From: Emticicia sp031378345
Lineage (GTDB): Bacteria; Bacteroidota; Bacteroidia; Cytophagales; Spirosomataceae
Direction: 5' to 3'
DNA length: 64,000 nucleotides
Assembly: GCA_031378345.1 (NCBI GenBank)
Contig: JANNDY010000121.1
Coordinates: 46,641 to 110,640 of the forward strand
Shown: positions 1 through 9,132 of the stretch, in pieces
Position numbering within the stretch: position 1 is the stretch's first letter
Layout: each line of letters opens with the position of its first letter
The notes under the pieces: model-generated
What the model was told of the DNA's origin: nothing
The model's database searches: none
What the model saw: the letters and a program-made list of their open reading frames with translations, nothing else
Program-made: the position numbers and the translations under genes

Positions 1-840
1 AGCTATTTTGAATATCATGGTGGTGCTACTCGTGATTTTGTGGAGGATTATTTATGTAAAGATGGCCTTCCTATTTCGCTATCGCCCCTATATAAAGGAG
101 ACGATAAAATAGAGGACACTTTCGAGAATAGAGATCCAAGAATGCGTCAAACAGTACTACATCCTGCAGATGCTGTAGCTTATAAATATCACAATGCAGA
201 TGGAAGAGCATACCCAAGGCTTAATGGAATGGCAGGCGGACGAGTTTCTAATACTGGATACCACGTTATTAAAAACTATAATGCCGACGACATGATTGGA
301 AAAGCATTTAATACTGCCGAGTCTCCAGCCATCACACTTAGATTTGCTGAGGCCTTGCTTATTTATGCCGAAGCCCAAGCAGAATTAGGTAAAATAACCC
401 AAGCAGATCTTGATATTACTATAAATAAGCTTAGAGATAGGGTTGGTATGCCGCATTTAACTTTAGGTAAGGTGCCTGTTGACCCAAGATATACAGCAGA
501 TGGCATTACTCCTGTTTTGGCTGAAATACGGAGAGAAAGAAGAATAGAATTATTTAATGAAGGCTTTAGATACGATGACTTAAGACGTTGGAAACAAGGT
601 TCAAAATTGAAGAAGAAATCTTTAGGCTTGGCTATGGATGCTACGCAAAAAGCACGTTACACTGGTTCTGTGGTAAGGCTATTCAAAGATCCTGTAAATG
701 GAAAAGAGTACTTAGACCCTTATGCAGGTTCTGATTTTGCCACTCCAGAATTTGACGAGAGTAAACATTATCTATGGCCTATTCCATTAAATAATTTGGC
801 TCAAAACCCTACTTTATTGCAAAATCCAGGTTGGAAATAA
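1..840 (+). CDS. SusD/RagB-family outer-membrane glycan-binding lipoprotein, C-terminal part
   Basis: The reading frame is open from the first base of the window, so only the C-terminal 279 residues are present; the signal peptide and N-terminal TPR half lie outside. The visible part has typical SusD features: LRFAEALLIYAEAQAELG, the segment EIRRERRIELFNEGFRYDDLRRW, and the ending YLWPIPLNNLAQNP followed by NPGWK. SusD proteins sit on the cell surface and hand oligosaccharides to a SusC TonB-dependent transporter, which should be just upstream. The gene ends at a strong terminator hairpin. Its neighbours (enolase-superfamily enzyme, sulfatase, PL8 lyase) suggest an acidic, sulfated glycan. 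Confidence 0.93.
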   Translation, partial: SYFEYHGGATRDFVEDYLCKDGLPISLSPLYKGDDKIEDTFENRDPRMRQTVLHPADAVAYKYHNADGRAYPRLNGMAGGRVSNTGYHVIKNYNADDMIGKAFNTAESPAITLRFAEALLIYAEAQAELGKITQADLDITINKLRDRVGMPHLTLGKVPVDPRYTADGITPVLAEIRRERRIELFNEGFRYDDLRRWKQGSKLKKKSLGLAMDATQKARYTGSVVRLFKDPVNGKEYLDPYAGSDFATPEFDESKHYLWPIPLNNLAQNPTLLQNPGWK

Positions 841-850
841 TCAAACTTTT

Positions 851-890
851 AAACAAACCTCCCTTTATAAAATCAAAGGGGGGTTTGTTT
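851..890 (+). terminator. Hairpin terminator after SusD
   Basis: A 16-bp inverted repeat (AAACAAACCTCCCTTT against AAAGGGGGGTTTGTTT, one G:U-type mismatch) flanks a short AT-rich loop and ends in a T-rich arm. It starts 10 bases after the susD stop codon, as expected of an intrinsic terminator closing the SusCD unit. Confidence 0.75.
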
Positions 891-1017
891 ATTTTAAGAC
901 CCTCTGCTTAGAATTTAAGAAACTATTTATTGAAAAGGCAATAAGAAATCATTCCAAAGGAAATATTAAATCCTGCAAACTACAAAATCTGACATTATAA
1001 TTTTGATGCAAATATTT

Positions 1018-2217
1018 ATGAATCGAAAGCATTTTCTAACTACTATTTCAGCAGGAATTCTCGGAACAGAGTTTTTACCAAATGATGTATTTGCACAAAA
1101 AATAACTCAAAATACTGGAATAAAAATCACAAATATAAAACCATATATATTCAATAATGCCCTTTATGTAAAAGTCGAAACCGATGCCGGAATCAGTGGT
1201 TGGGGAGAAGGTGACCACGAAAATACTAATATTATTGGTAAATTTATTGATGAAGTGTTGAAACCTGTCTTGATAGGTCAAGACCCTTTCGACTCTGAGT
1301 ATTTATGGCATCAAGCATTTTTTGAAGGCTTTGAAAATGGCAGCACAGGTATTAATCCAGGTGCGGTTGCTGGTATTGACAATGCCTTGTGGGATTTGAA
1401 AGGACGGATTTTGAAAAAGCCTGTTTCTAAACTTTTGGGAAGTAATAAATTAGAGAAAATTGCGGTTTATGGCTCTTATGGAAGACGAAAAAAATCAGGT
1501 TTCAAAACGCCTGAAGAGATGGCTTCCGAAGGGATGAAATTTGTTGAACAAGGCTATAAAACCATCAAAGCAAGAATGCAACTTTATGATCGAGACCGAA
1601 ATCCACCTTTCAATTTTACTTTCGATTGCATCAAAAAAGTGAGAAAAACAGTTGGGGATGAGATAGATATTTTCGTAGATTTCAACAATGGTTACACCGC
1701 AGGAAAAGCCATCGAATTGGGTTTAAAATTATACGAAAATTTCAACATAAAAGTAATCGAAGAGCCTGTTTCGAGCATGAATTATGCAGATTTGAGGCAA
1801 GTTGTTGAGGCTTTGCCTTGTGAAGTGAATGCAGGTGAACATGAATATAACCGTTGGCAATTCCGTGATTTGATTGTTTGGGGAAACCCCGATTGCTTAA
1901 ATTTGGATGTGATAAAATGTGCAGGAATCTCAGAATGCAAGAAAATTGCTGGTATGGCTCATGCTTTTGACAAGGAAATAATGGTGCATAATACTCGCCC
2001 AACATTGGCAACGGCTGCCAGCCTAAACCTGATTGGAAGTATTTCAAATTATGCCAAAGTACAAGAGTTTTCGGGTATGCGACCAGAAATGAATCAAGCT
2101 CAATATTTTAAAAATTCTCTAAAATTTGAAGACGGTTTTCTATTTATTCCAACAGAAATTGGTTTGGGCTTAGAAGTTGATGAAATCGTCATGGAAAAAA
2201 TGAAAATGAATAATTAG
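1018..2217 (+). CDS. Mandelate racemase/muconate lactonizing enzyme-like member of the enolase superfamily, exported
   Basis: Enolase-superfamily enzymes abstract the alpha proton of a carboxylate sugar, usually to dehydrate or epimerise an acid sugar. The catalytic set is visible: K184-A-R186, metal ligands D221, E248 and E274, and H324 in the motif VHNTRP. The K-x-R with a late His resembles the mandelate racemase and sugar-acid dehydratase subgroups. The ATG at 1018 gives MNRKHFLTT, a Tat-like N-terminus with RK instead of RR, followed by a hydrophobic stretch and VFAQK, so the protein is probably exported. In-frame starts at 1003 (TTG) and 1006 (ATG) would only add residues before this signal. 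Its place beside PL8 and GH88 genes suggests it processes uronic or aldonic acids from the glycan. The exact substrate cannot be read from the sequence. Confidence 0.85.
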   Translation: MNRKHFLTTISAGILGTEFLPNDVFAQKITQNTGIKITNIKPYIFNNALYVKVETDAGISGWGEGDHENTNIIGKFIDEVLKPVLIGQDPFDSEYLWHQAFFEGFENGSTGINPGAVAGIDNALWDLKGRILKKPVSKLLGSNKLEKIAVYGSYGRRKKSGFKTPEEMASEGMKFVEQGYKTIKARMQLYDRDRNPPFNFTFDCIKKVRKTVGDEIDIFVDFNNGYTAGKAIELGLKLYENFNIKVIEEPVSSMNYADLRQVVEALPCEVNAGEHEYNRWQFRDLIVWGNPDCLNLDVIKCAGISECKKIAGMAHAFDKEIMVHNTRPTLATAASLNLIGSISNYAKVQEFSGMRPEMNQAQYFKNSLKFEDGFLFIPTEIGLGLEVDEIVMEKMKMNN

Positions 2218-2248
2218 TCTTTCAATTTTTATTTCAAAATAAATTTTT

Positions 2249-3736
2249 CTAATCTGAAAACCGACTTCTTGTATCAGGGTCTGCCTTACCTCTGGGTATT
2301 GGGCCTGGGGTATGCATTTTTTGCAAAAGTAATTTCATTTTTGATACAATTGGAGCATACTGAGGATCATAAGCAAGGTTTTTCAGTTCTTTAGGATCAG
2401 TGCTTTCGTCATAAAGCTCCATACCTTCCTTTCCAAATGCCCACTCCGAATATCGCCATTTATCTGTGCGAACACTATGCCCGGGTACATCAGCTCTGTT
2501 TATTTGTGTGTAAGCAGGTCGAGTCCATTTATTAGCAGGTTTCTTTAACAAAGGAACTAAACTTACACCATCCAAATCAAACGGTGCTTTTAGGTCAGCC
2601 AAATCGGCTAATGTGGGATAGATATCAACCAATTCTACAATTTTTTTACAAAACTTTCCTTGGTTTTTATTGCCCGGAATTGAAATAATCAAAGGCACTC
2701 GGGCTGATTCTTCAAAAAGAGTCTGTTTCATCCAAAGCCCATGTTCACCTAAATGATAACCATGATCACTCCAAAATACGACAATGGTATTTTTGTCTAA
2801 TCCTTCTTTTTTTAAGGCAACTAATAATCTACCAATTTGAACATCTAAAAAGGAAATAGATGCGTAATATGATAGTTTGCATTCTTTTGCTTGATCTGCG
2901 GTTAGGCCTAAATAAGGCCATTTTCCGTAATTATTAAAAGCAGCTTTTGGATATTGACTTTTTGTTTCTTCCGAAATATCAGGAAGTGATATGTCTTTTA
3001 TATCATAAAAATCAAAGTACTTTTTGGGAGCAATCCATGGGGTATGCGGTCTGTAGAAACCAGCAGCTATGAAAAAGGGCTTGTTCTTATTTTCCTTAAG
3101 TAATTTGATAGCTTCGTCGGCCACCTTGCCATCGGTATGCTCAGCATCAGAACCTTTGGCATCAGCAAAATAAGCCATAGCTGCACCAAGACCGTTGTTC
3201 TGAGGAGTATAATTGATGAGTTCTGGCTCCAAATCAGTTTTATCAAGACCTGCTGGGTTTATCCTTTCAGACCAAGATGCCCTATCATCGAGGCTATTGG
3301 TTCCTATATCGCCAGGGTTGCCATAGTGATAAATTTTGCCCACTCGAGCCACATGATAACCATTGTTTTTGAATAATTGAGGTAGCGTAACTACATCTGG
3401 AAGGTGCTGCCTAAAGTGATATTGCAAATCCATTACCTTAGTTCTGTTAGGTCTTAGACCCGTTAACATTGACGACCTACTTGGGCTACACCAAGGCATT
3501 TGGCAATAGGCTTTTTCGAAAGTTACCCCTTCTTTTGCCAATCGATCTATATTTGGAGATTTCACTTGAGGATGTCCATAAACGCCCAAATCATTATTCA
3601 TGTCATCCACAGAAATGAACAGCACATTCATCTTCTGCTTTTGGCCAACTCCTTCAGATATTCGAACAAAAAATATTGTAGTGAAAATCATGAAAAAATA
3701 TGGTTTCTTCCGAAAATATTTATAATTTATATTCAT
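2249..3736 (-). CDS. Sulfatase, iduronate-2-sulfatase-like (S1 family)
   Basis: This is a type I sulfatase that removes sulfate esters from glycans. The formylglycine motif is C83-S-P-S-R, so the active site needs maturation by an anaerobic sulfatase-maturating enzyme or FGE, not encoded here. Metal-binding D44-D45 (SVDDMN) and the later SDHGYHLGEHGLWMKQ segment are typical of the iduronate-2-sulfatase/S1_7 branch. A hydrophobic stretch at about residues 12-24 looks like a signal peptide. It is the only sulfatase in the window and is transcribed divergently from the PL8 lyase gene. The target could be a sulfated uronic-acid-containing glycan; the position specificity is unknown. Confidence 0.93.
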   Translation of the reverse strand: MNINYKYFRKKPYFFMIFTTIFFVRISEGVGQKQKMNVLFISVDDMNNDLGVYGHPQVKSPNIDRLAKEGVTFEKAYCQMPWCSPSRSSMLTGLRPNRTKVMDLQYHFRQHLPDVVTLPQLFKNNGYHVARVGKIYHYGNPGDIGTNSLDDRASWSERINPAGLDKTDLEPELINYTPQNNGLGAAMAYFADAKGSDAEHTDGKVADEAIKLLKENKNKPFFIAAGFYRPHTPWIAPKKYFDFYDIKDISLPDISEETKSQYPKAAFNNYGKWPYLGLTADQAKECKLSYYASISFLDVQIGRLLVALKKEGLDKNTIVVFWSDHGYHLGEHGLWMKQTLFEESARVPLIISIPGNKNQGKFCKKIVELVDIYPTLADLADLKAPFDLDGVSLVPLLKKPANKWTRPAYTQINRADVPGHSVRTDKWRYSEWAFGKEGMELYDESTDPKELKNLAYDPQYAPIVSKMKLLLQKMHTPGPIPRGKADPDTRSRFSD

Positions 3737-3758
3737 ATTTTTATATTCTAAATAAATC

Positions 3759-3766
3759 TATATTTG
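3759..3766 (+). promoter_or_regulatory. Candidate Bacteroidota -7 promoter element before the PL8 gene
   Basis: TATATTTG matches the Bacteroidota -7 consensus TAnnTTTG exactly and lies 36 bases before the PL8 start codon, in the 65-bp gap between the divergent sulfatase and lyase genes. No clear TTTG or TTG element is seen about 20 bases upstream, so the call is tentative. Confidence 0.4.
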
Positions 3767-3801
3767 TAAATATAAGAAACCTATAAATAAAAATGTAACT
3801 A

Positions 3802-5997
3802 ATGAGAAAATTTAAAATTTTATTTTTATTACTCATCATAATTCAACACTTAGGAATTTCCCAATCAACAGATCTAATAATCATTAAAGAAAGAGTTATT
3901 GAGGAACTATTTAAAGTTGAATCTGATGATAAAATAGTGGAATCAATCATTTCCCATTTGAATTATGATGGTAGCTTTAATGACATAAACTACGCAGACT
4001 TGAGCCGAACAGCCAGTTTTCCCCATGGCCGCCATACCAACCATCTGGCTTATTTAGGTAAAGCATACAATACCAAATCTTCAACTTTTTATAGAAGTGA
4101 TAAATTAAAAAATAGTATTGTAAAAGGCCTTGAATATTGGGTCAAAAATGATTTTGTTGGCGATAATTGGCATGATAATCAAATAACTACACCTACAAAT
4201 TTGATGAATTTGATGCTTGCCATGGGGCAAGATTTACCAAAAGACTTGGTTGCCAAAGCCCAACCAATGATTACCAGAGCCAACATGCAGGCTTCAGGTG
4301 CCAGACCCAGCGGCGATAGAATTGTAATAGCTGGTCTTGTGGCAAAAAACTGCCTTTTTTTAGGAAAAAAAGAAGAATTTGACGAAATAATTAAAATTAT
4401 TGCCAATGAAATGAAATTCTCAACTGGTGAAAGGGGAATCCAACATGACTATAGTTTTCATCATAGGCCAGATCGTGTAAATAACACAGATTCTTATGGT
4501 TATGGCAAATATGCAAATGCCTATGGTGAATGGTCAACCTATGTGGCGGGCACTAAATATGCATTTCCAAAAGAAAAAATTAATATGCTAATAGACTATT
4601 ATTTAGATGGCATTTATAAGCAGCAAGCTTTTGGAGTATATGACGATGTTTCAGTAAAAAATAGAAGTATTTCAAGCAAAACTACCTTTAAACCTAAAGA
4701 TACGGCTGAGATTGAAAGGTTATTTGTAAGTTCGGATTATCGAAAAAAAGAGTTAGAGGAAATCATTAAATTAAGAAAAGGCGAGGCCAAACCTTCTCAA
4801 TCTTTCGCCAAATTCTTTTGGCAAACAGAACATTTTGTTTTTCAAAGGCCCGATTTTTATACAAGTGTGAGGATGTTTTCGGTTAGAAACAGAAATATGG
4901 AAGAGCCTTATAATGGACCCGGAAAAACCACGCATCACAGAGCCGATGGAACAAATTATCTGGTTTTGAAAGGTGATGAGTACCATAATATTTGGGCTTC
5001 TTATGATTGGCAAAAGATATCAGGCACTACCATCATGCAAAAGCCGGAACTACCAGCCGCCACGCAGATTCAAAAGGAAGGCCTGACTAATTTTGTGGGA
5101 GCAGTAACAGATGGGCTTTACGGTGCCGTTGCTTTTGATTTTAAAAGTCCTCACGATGGACTTGAGGCAAAAAAATCATGGTTCTTTTTTGACAAAGAAT
5201 ATGTTTGTCTTGGGGCTGGAATAAAACCCAAATCAAATCTTCCTGTTGTAACCACATTGAATCAAGTTTTATTGAAGAGTGAGGTGTACATCAAAGAAAA
5301 TGGAGAGAAAAAATTACTGCCCAATGGCAATAGAATAGCCGAAAATGTAAAATGGGTTCATCAAGATAAAGTGGGCTATATTTTTCCAAATTCAGGCAGC
5401 ATTTATGTTTCAAACCAAGCTGAAACAGGCAGATGGTCAGATATTACAGATCAAAAAAATATAAGTACTGACGAAGTAAAAACCGATATTTTTAAACTTT
5501 GGATAAATCATGGCGATAAAATCAATGAAACTGATATTCATGGCAAACGAAAAATGGAGAAAAGCCCTGAATATGCCTACATTGTTGTACCAAATATAAG
5601 TCTTGAAAATCTCGAGCAATCAAGTGAAAATAATAGAAACATAGAAATTTTATCGAATACAGAGCAACTTCAAGCAGTAAAGCATAATACTTTGGGGCAA
5701 ATTCAATTAGCTTTTTATAGGGCTGGTGAAATAGAAATAGATAAAGGACAAACCGTAAAGATGGAAAGCCAAGGAATGGCTTTGTTGAAAACAAATAATG
5801 GAAAAATTTCGGAACTAACATTGGCAGACCCTTCAAGAGATTTGAATAAAATTGTAATTTCTTTGCCTGGAATATATACTTCAAAAAGCAAAGAGTATAT
5901 TTCAATTCCGAATAAGAAAAATAATACTACCATGTTTATTATTGATTTACCACAAGGAGTTTATTTGGGTAAAAGCATCAATGTGAAGCTATATTAA
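3802..5997 (+). CDS. Polysaccharide lyase family 8 (chondroitin AC/hyaluronate lyase-like)
   Basis: PL8 enzymes cleave uronic-acid-containing glycans (hyaluronan, chondroitin, xanthan) by beta-elimination, leaving unsaturated uronates. The 731-residue protein starts with a signal peptide ending near GISQ. It has the alpha/alpha toroid half with NWHDNQITTPTNL at about 122-134, HDYSFHH near 215-221, and the tyrosine-rich stretch SYGYGKYANAYG near 231-242. These segments hold the candidate catalytic Asn, His and Tyr. A beta-sandwich half contains VRNRNMEEPYNGPG near 365 with the candidate Glu. The enolase-superfamily gene follows after 11 bases, so the two are probably co-transcribed. The product would be the substrate type of the GH88 enzyme downstream. 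Chondroitin or hyaluronan is an inference from the family, not proven. Confidence 0.85.
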   Translation: MRKFKILFLLLIIIQHLGISQSTDLIIIKERVIEELFKVESDDKIVESIISHLNYDGSFNDINYADLSRTASFPHGRHTNHLAYLGKAYNTKSSTFYRSDKLKNSIVKGLEYWVKNDFVGDNWHDNQITTPTNLMNLMLAMGQDLPKDLVAKAQPMITRANMQASGARPSGDRIVIAGLVAKNCLFLGKKEEFDEIIKIIANEMKFSTGERGIQHDYSFHHRPDRVNNTDSYGYGKYANAYGEWSTYVAGTKYAFPKEKINMLIDYYLDGIYKQQAFGVYDDVSVKNRSISSKTTFKPKDTAEIERLFVSSDYRKKELEEIIKLRKGEAKPSQSFAKFFWQTEHFVFQRPDFYTSVRMFSVRNRNMEEPYNGPGKTTHHRADGTNYLVLKGDEYHNIWASYDWQKISGTTIMQKPELPAATQIQKEGLTNFVGAVTDGLYGAVAFDFKSPHDGLEAKKSWFFFDKEYVCLGAGIKPKSNLPVVTTLNQVLLKSEVYIKENGEKKLLPNGNRIAENVKWVHQDKVGYIFPNSGSIYVSNQAETGRWSDITDQKNISTDEVKTDIFKLWINHGDKINETDIHGKRKMEKSPEYAYIVVPNISLENLEQSSENNRNIEILSNTEQLQAVKHNTLGQIQLAFYRAGEIEIDKGQTVKMESQGMALLKTNNGKISELTLADPSRDLNKIVISLPGIYTSKSKEYISIPNKKNNTTMFIIDLPQGVYLGKSINVKLY

Positions 5998-6008
5998 ACT
6001 TTAATCGA

Positions 6009-7247
6009 ATGAAACTCTCTCGTAAAAATTTTATAAAATTCTTGACTTTAAGTCCTTTTGTTTTCAAAACTTTTGACACAATGGGAGCTGGCTCAAATGA
6101 AGATTTACCCAACTGGAAGTTTGAAAATTTAAAAACAAAAATTACTGACCCAGTGCTTATTCAGTCGGTAGAACTATTGAAAACCATGGGCCAGCTATTT
6201 TTAATTGTAAAAGCCAATGGAAAGATAGGAATTACCCAATGCAATGACCGAATGCCCCATTTGCTATCTTTGTTAAAAGGATTGGTGATTCCTCATTTTG
6301 TAGGCAAAGATGCTCGTGATTTACCAACACTTGTCGACAATGCTTATCGTTTAAACAGCAATTATAAATATGCAGGAATGCCCCTTTGGAATTGTATCGG
6401 CACTGTTGAAATCGCTTGTTGGGATTTATTAGGAAAAGTAGCACAAAAGCCTGTTTATCAATTACTTGGAGAACAAATTCGCACCGAATATGGGGTCTAT
6501 ATTTCGGATTGGAACAGAGAAGGTGACCCCGAAAAAATAGCCAATCAATTACTCGAAAAACTTACTTCAACTGGGGCAAAAGGTGTGAAAATTAAAGTTG
6601 GTGGAAGAATGGTAAATTCAATAGAAAATACAAAACAAACTAAAGCTTTTATTCCAGCACTTCGTAAAATATTGGGCGATAAAACTACAATTTATGCCGA
6701 TGCCAATGGTTCATATTCTGTAAAAGAAGGAATCGAAACTGGCAAATTATTGGAAGATTATGGAATAGAAATATTCGAAGAACCTTGTAATTTCGAGGAT
6801 GAAGATGGCATGAGAAAAGTAACAAAGGCACTCAAAAAAATCAAAATGGCTGGTGGAGAGCAAGATAGCAGTGTGTTTAGGTTTGAACGGCTGGCCCGTA
6901 CAAATGTCTATGATATTTTACAACCAGATTTATATTACAATGGAGGGATTTTAAAAACCTTACAAGTGGCAGAAATTGCCAAATTACATCATAAATCTGT
7001 TGCACCTCATACACCCAAAACTGACCCTTTAATTGCCCCATTTTGGCATGTGGCTGCATTGATACCCAACCTTTTTGGTTTGCAAGAATGTGTTTTCAAT
7101 CTTGAGCAGAAAAAAGAAAATTGGTATTCGCCTGAGATAAAAATTATTAATGGGAAAATGAAAATTCCAAAAACATATGGTTTGGGAATTGATTATGATG
7201 TAAGTATTTTTAGAAGTGCTGAGATTATTGTACAAAGCGGAAATTGA
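6009..7247 (+). CDS. Second mandelate racemase/muconate lactonizing enzyme-like protein, exported
   Basis: This is a second enolase-superfamily enzyme with a complete catalytic set: K194-I-K196, metal ligands D231, E257 and E284, and H334 (VAPHTPKTD). It differs clearly from the enzyme at 1018-2217 in the K-x-K motif and in overall sequence, so it is not a recent duplicate. The N-terminus MKLSRKNFIKFLTLSP is a Tat-like signal with RK in place of RR. It sits 11 bases after the PL8 gene. Family members dehydrate or epimerise acid sugars, so action on a lyase-derived uronate or an aldonate is plausible. An extracytoplasmic location would be unusual for this superfamily. Confidence 0.85.
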   Translation: MKLSRKNFIKFLTLSPFVFKTFDTMGAGSNEDLPNWKFENLKTKITDPVLIQSVELLKTMGQLFLIVKANGKIGITQCNDRMPHLLSLLKGLVIPHFVGKDARDLPTLVDNAYRLNSNYKYAGMPLWNCIGTVEIACWDLLGKVAQKPVYQLLGEQIRTEYGVYISDWNREGDPEKIANQLLEKLTSTGAKGVKIKVGGRMVNSIENTKQTKAFIPALRKILGDKTTIYADANGSYSVKEGIETGKLLEDYGIEIFEEPCNFEDEDGMRKVTKALKKIKMAGGEQDSSVFRFERLARTNVYDILQPDLYYNGGILKTLQVAEIAKLHHKSVAPHTPKTDPLIAPFWHVAALIPNLFGLQECVFNLEQKKENWYSPEIKIINGKMKIPKTYGLGIDYDVSIFRSAEIIVQSGN

Positions 7248-7873
7248 ATAATATATAAATGATTTTTCCGAACCCAAGAGTTGAAAATCATATTAAAACC
7301 ATTTTTAATACTTTTATTTTTAGTGAGTATTTACCCAAAAACGCTTTTTTTACAAACTTCAAAGATGTATTTTATTTACACAACTGTAACGAATTGACCA
7401 TTCCAAAAGACCAATATATTATCTTTTATAGAATCATTATTGGTTGTGCTTTACCGTATCAGATGAATTAAAAAAAATTTATAATAGGAATTTTAACTAA
7501 TAATAATTTGAATAGTTGGGAAAAAAGTCGGAGATATATTCGGAGTGAAAGGTAGTGTCTAAGAAAAAGGCATTTTAGTAATATCCAATAAGATTGTTGA
7601 AAATCTACAAAAGCAAAGAGAATATGAATATTTTAAGAATATATATATATCTGAAAATAAAATCCAAAAGTTTGCGGTTACGTTTGCGGTTACTTTTGAA
7701 AAAAAAACAAGTTCTTTGTACTGCATTTTTTATATATATTCTTTGACAAACCATATTTCTTGCATATATTTATAAAAAAATAAAAATATATCAACTATAC
7801 CTTGAATTAGTTAAATATTAAGAAAATGTAATTTTAAATAACCCATATTTGTATTTTTCTAATATATTAAAAC
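7248..7873. other. Long intergenic region with a tandem 12-mer
   Basis: This 626-base gap separates the PL8/enolase operon from GH88 and is the only gap over 300 bases in the window. A possible 70-codon frame at 7259-7471 has no recognisable domain and no convincing ribosome-binding context, and I do not call it a gene. The rest is strongly AT-rich. The one notable element is a perfect tandem repeat at 7670-7693. Confidence 0.6.
7670..7693 (+). repeat. Perfect tandem duplication of GTTTGCGGTTAC, possible operator
   Basis: Two abutting copies of the 12-mer GTTTGCGGTTAC stand out for their GC content in AT-rich DNA about 180 bases upstream of the GH88 start. Direct repeats of about one helical turn often bind AraC-type or hybrid two-component regulators, both common at Bacteroidota glycan loci. 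No such regulator is encoded nearby, so a regulatory role is inference. Confidence 0.45.
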
Positions 7874-9061
7874 ATGAAAAATAAAAGTTTTTTTTACCTC
7901 ATTATTACTTGCTCAACCTTTTTTTTTGTAAACGTTTTTGGCCAACCAAAACTCAACATAAAAAAGGAATTTGAGTTTGCTGCAAAACAATACGAAGGGA
8001 TGTTGACTTCCCATCAAGACATTACTAAATTTCCCCAGTCAACCTTACCCGATGGTTCACCTCGTGATATGAAATCGGAGTGGTGGTGCAGTGGTTTTTT
8101 TGGTGGTTCATTGTGGTATATTTTCCAATATAATAACGACCCAAAATGGAAAGAAGCAGCCGAAAAATGGACAATGGCTGTTGAAAGAGAACAATATAAT
8201 ACTCGTACTCACGACTTAGGCTTTATGCTTTATTGTCCTTTTGGTAATGGATATCGCCTTACGAAAAATCCTGATTATAAGTCAATTATGCTTACTGGAG
8301 CGAAATCGCTTGCAACAAGATTTAACCCAAAAATTGGCTTGATTAAATCTTGGGAAAGCTTTAAAGGTGGCTACAAATACCCTGTTATTATTGATAACAT
8401 GATGAATCTGGAGTTTTTGTTTTGGGCTGCCAAAGAATCAGGTTATAAAGAATTATATAACCTGAGTGTTACACACGCCGACAATACGATGAAAAACCAC
8501 TATCGCCCCGATTTTAGTAGCTACCATGTATTACTTTATGGCGAAAACGGTGAAGTTTTGGCAAAGAAAACCCACCAAGGAGCGGCCGATGAGTCGGCTT
8601 GGGCAAGAGGTCAGGCATGGGGGCTTTATGGCTACACGGTTATGTATCGCGAAACAAAAGACAAAAAATACCTTGATTTTGCACGAAATATTGCCAATTT
8701 CTACTTAAACAACCCTAACCTTCCTGCCGACAAGGTTCCATATTGGGATTTTAGTAAAGTCGGTGAAGAGCGTGATGCTTCGGCGGCGGCTATTTGTGCA
8801 TCAGCACTTTTGGAACTCAGCACTTATGGCGGAAATGATGCTAAAACCTATTATGATTCGGCAGTAAAAATGCTCGAAAGTCTTTCAACGCCAGCCTATA
8901 AAGCAGAACTTGGCAAAAACAATTATTTCATTTTGATGCACAGTACTGGTCATAAGCCTGGCAATTCTGAAATTGACGTACCTCTGGTTTACGCCGATTA
9001 TTATTATTTAGAAGGTTTATTGAGATATGAAGCCTTGCGAACGAAGAAGAAGTTGTTCTGA
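7874..9061 (+). CDS. Unsaturated glucuronyl hydrolase, GH88 family
   Basis: GH88 enzymes hydrate the unsaturated uronic acid that lyases leave at the non-reducing end and so release it from the oligosaccharide. The alpha6/alpha6-barrel sequence shows both catalytic aspartates, D114 in THDLGFMLY and D174 in IIDNMMNLE. Their spacing is like that of the characterised Bacillus enzyme (D88/D149). WARGQAWGLYGY and the ending region with HSTGHKPGNSE and VPLVYADYYYLE are also typical of the family. An N-terminal signal peptide (to about residue 23, VFGQ) predicts export to the periplasm. It is the logical partner of the PL8 and heparinase-like lyases on either side. Whether it prefers sulfated or unsulfated disaccharides cannot be told. 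Confidence 0.93.
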   Translation: MKNKSFFYLIITCSTFFFVNVFGQPKLNIKKEFEFAAKQYEGMLTSHQDITKFPQSTLPDGSPRDMKSEWWCSGFFGGSLWYIFQYNNDPKWKEAAEKWTMAVEREQYNTRTHDLGFMLYCPFGNGYRLTKNPDYKSIMLTGAKSLATRFNPKIGLIKSWESFKGGYKYPVIIDNMMNLEFLFWAAKESGYKELYNLSVTHADNTMKNHYRPDFSSYHVLLYGENGEVLAKKTHQGAADESAWARGQAWGLYGYTVMYRETKDKKYLDFARNIANFYLNNPNLPADKVPYWDFSKVGEERDASAAAICASALLELSTYGGNDAKTYYDSAVKMLESLSTPAYKAELGKNNYFILMHSTGHKPGNSEIDVPLVYADYYYLEGLLRYEALRTKKKLF

Positions 9062-9132
9062 ATTTTAATTACAACACCTCACAATTATATATAACCAAAT
9101 AAGCGATTTTTCTAACATTCTATCCAAATTCT

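Noticed and set aside
7259..7471. Possible 70-codon gene in the long gap before GH88
   Set aside because: It has no recognisable domain and no clear ribosome-binding site, and its composition is that of the surrounding AT-rich non-coding DNA.
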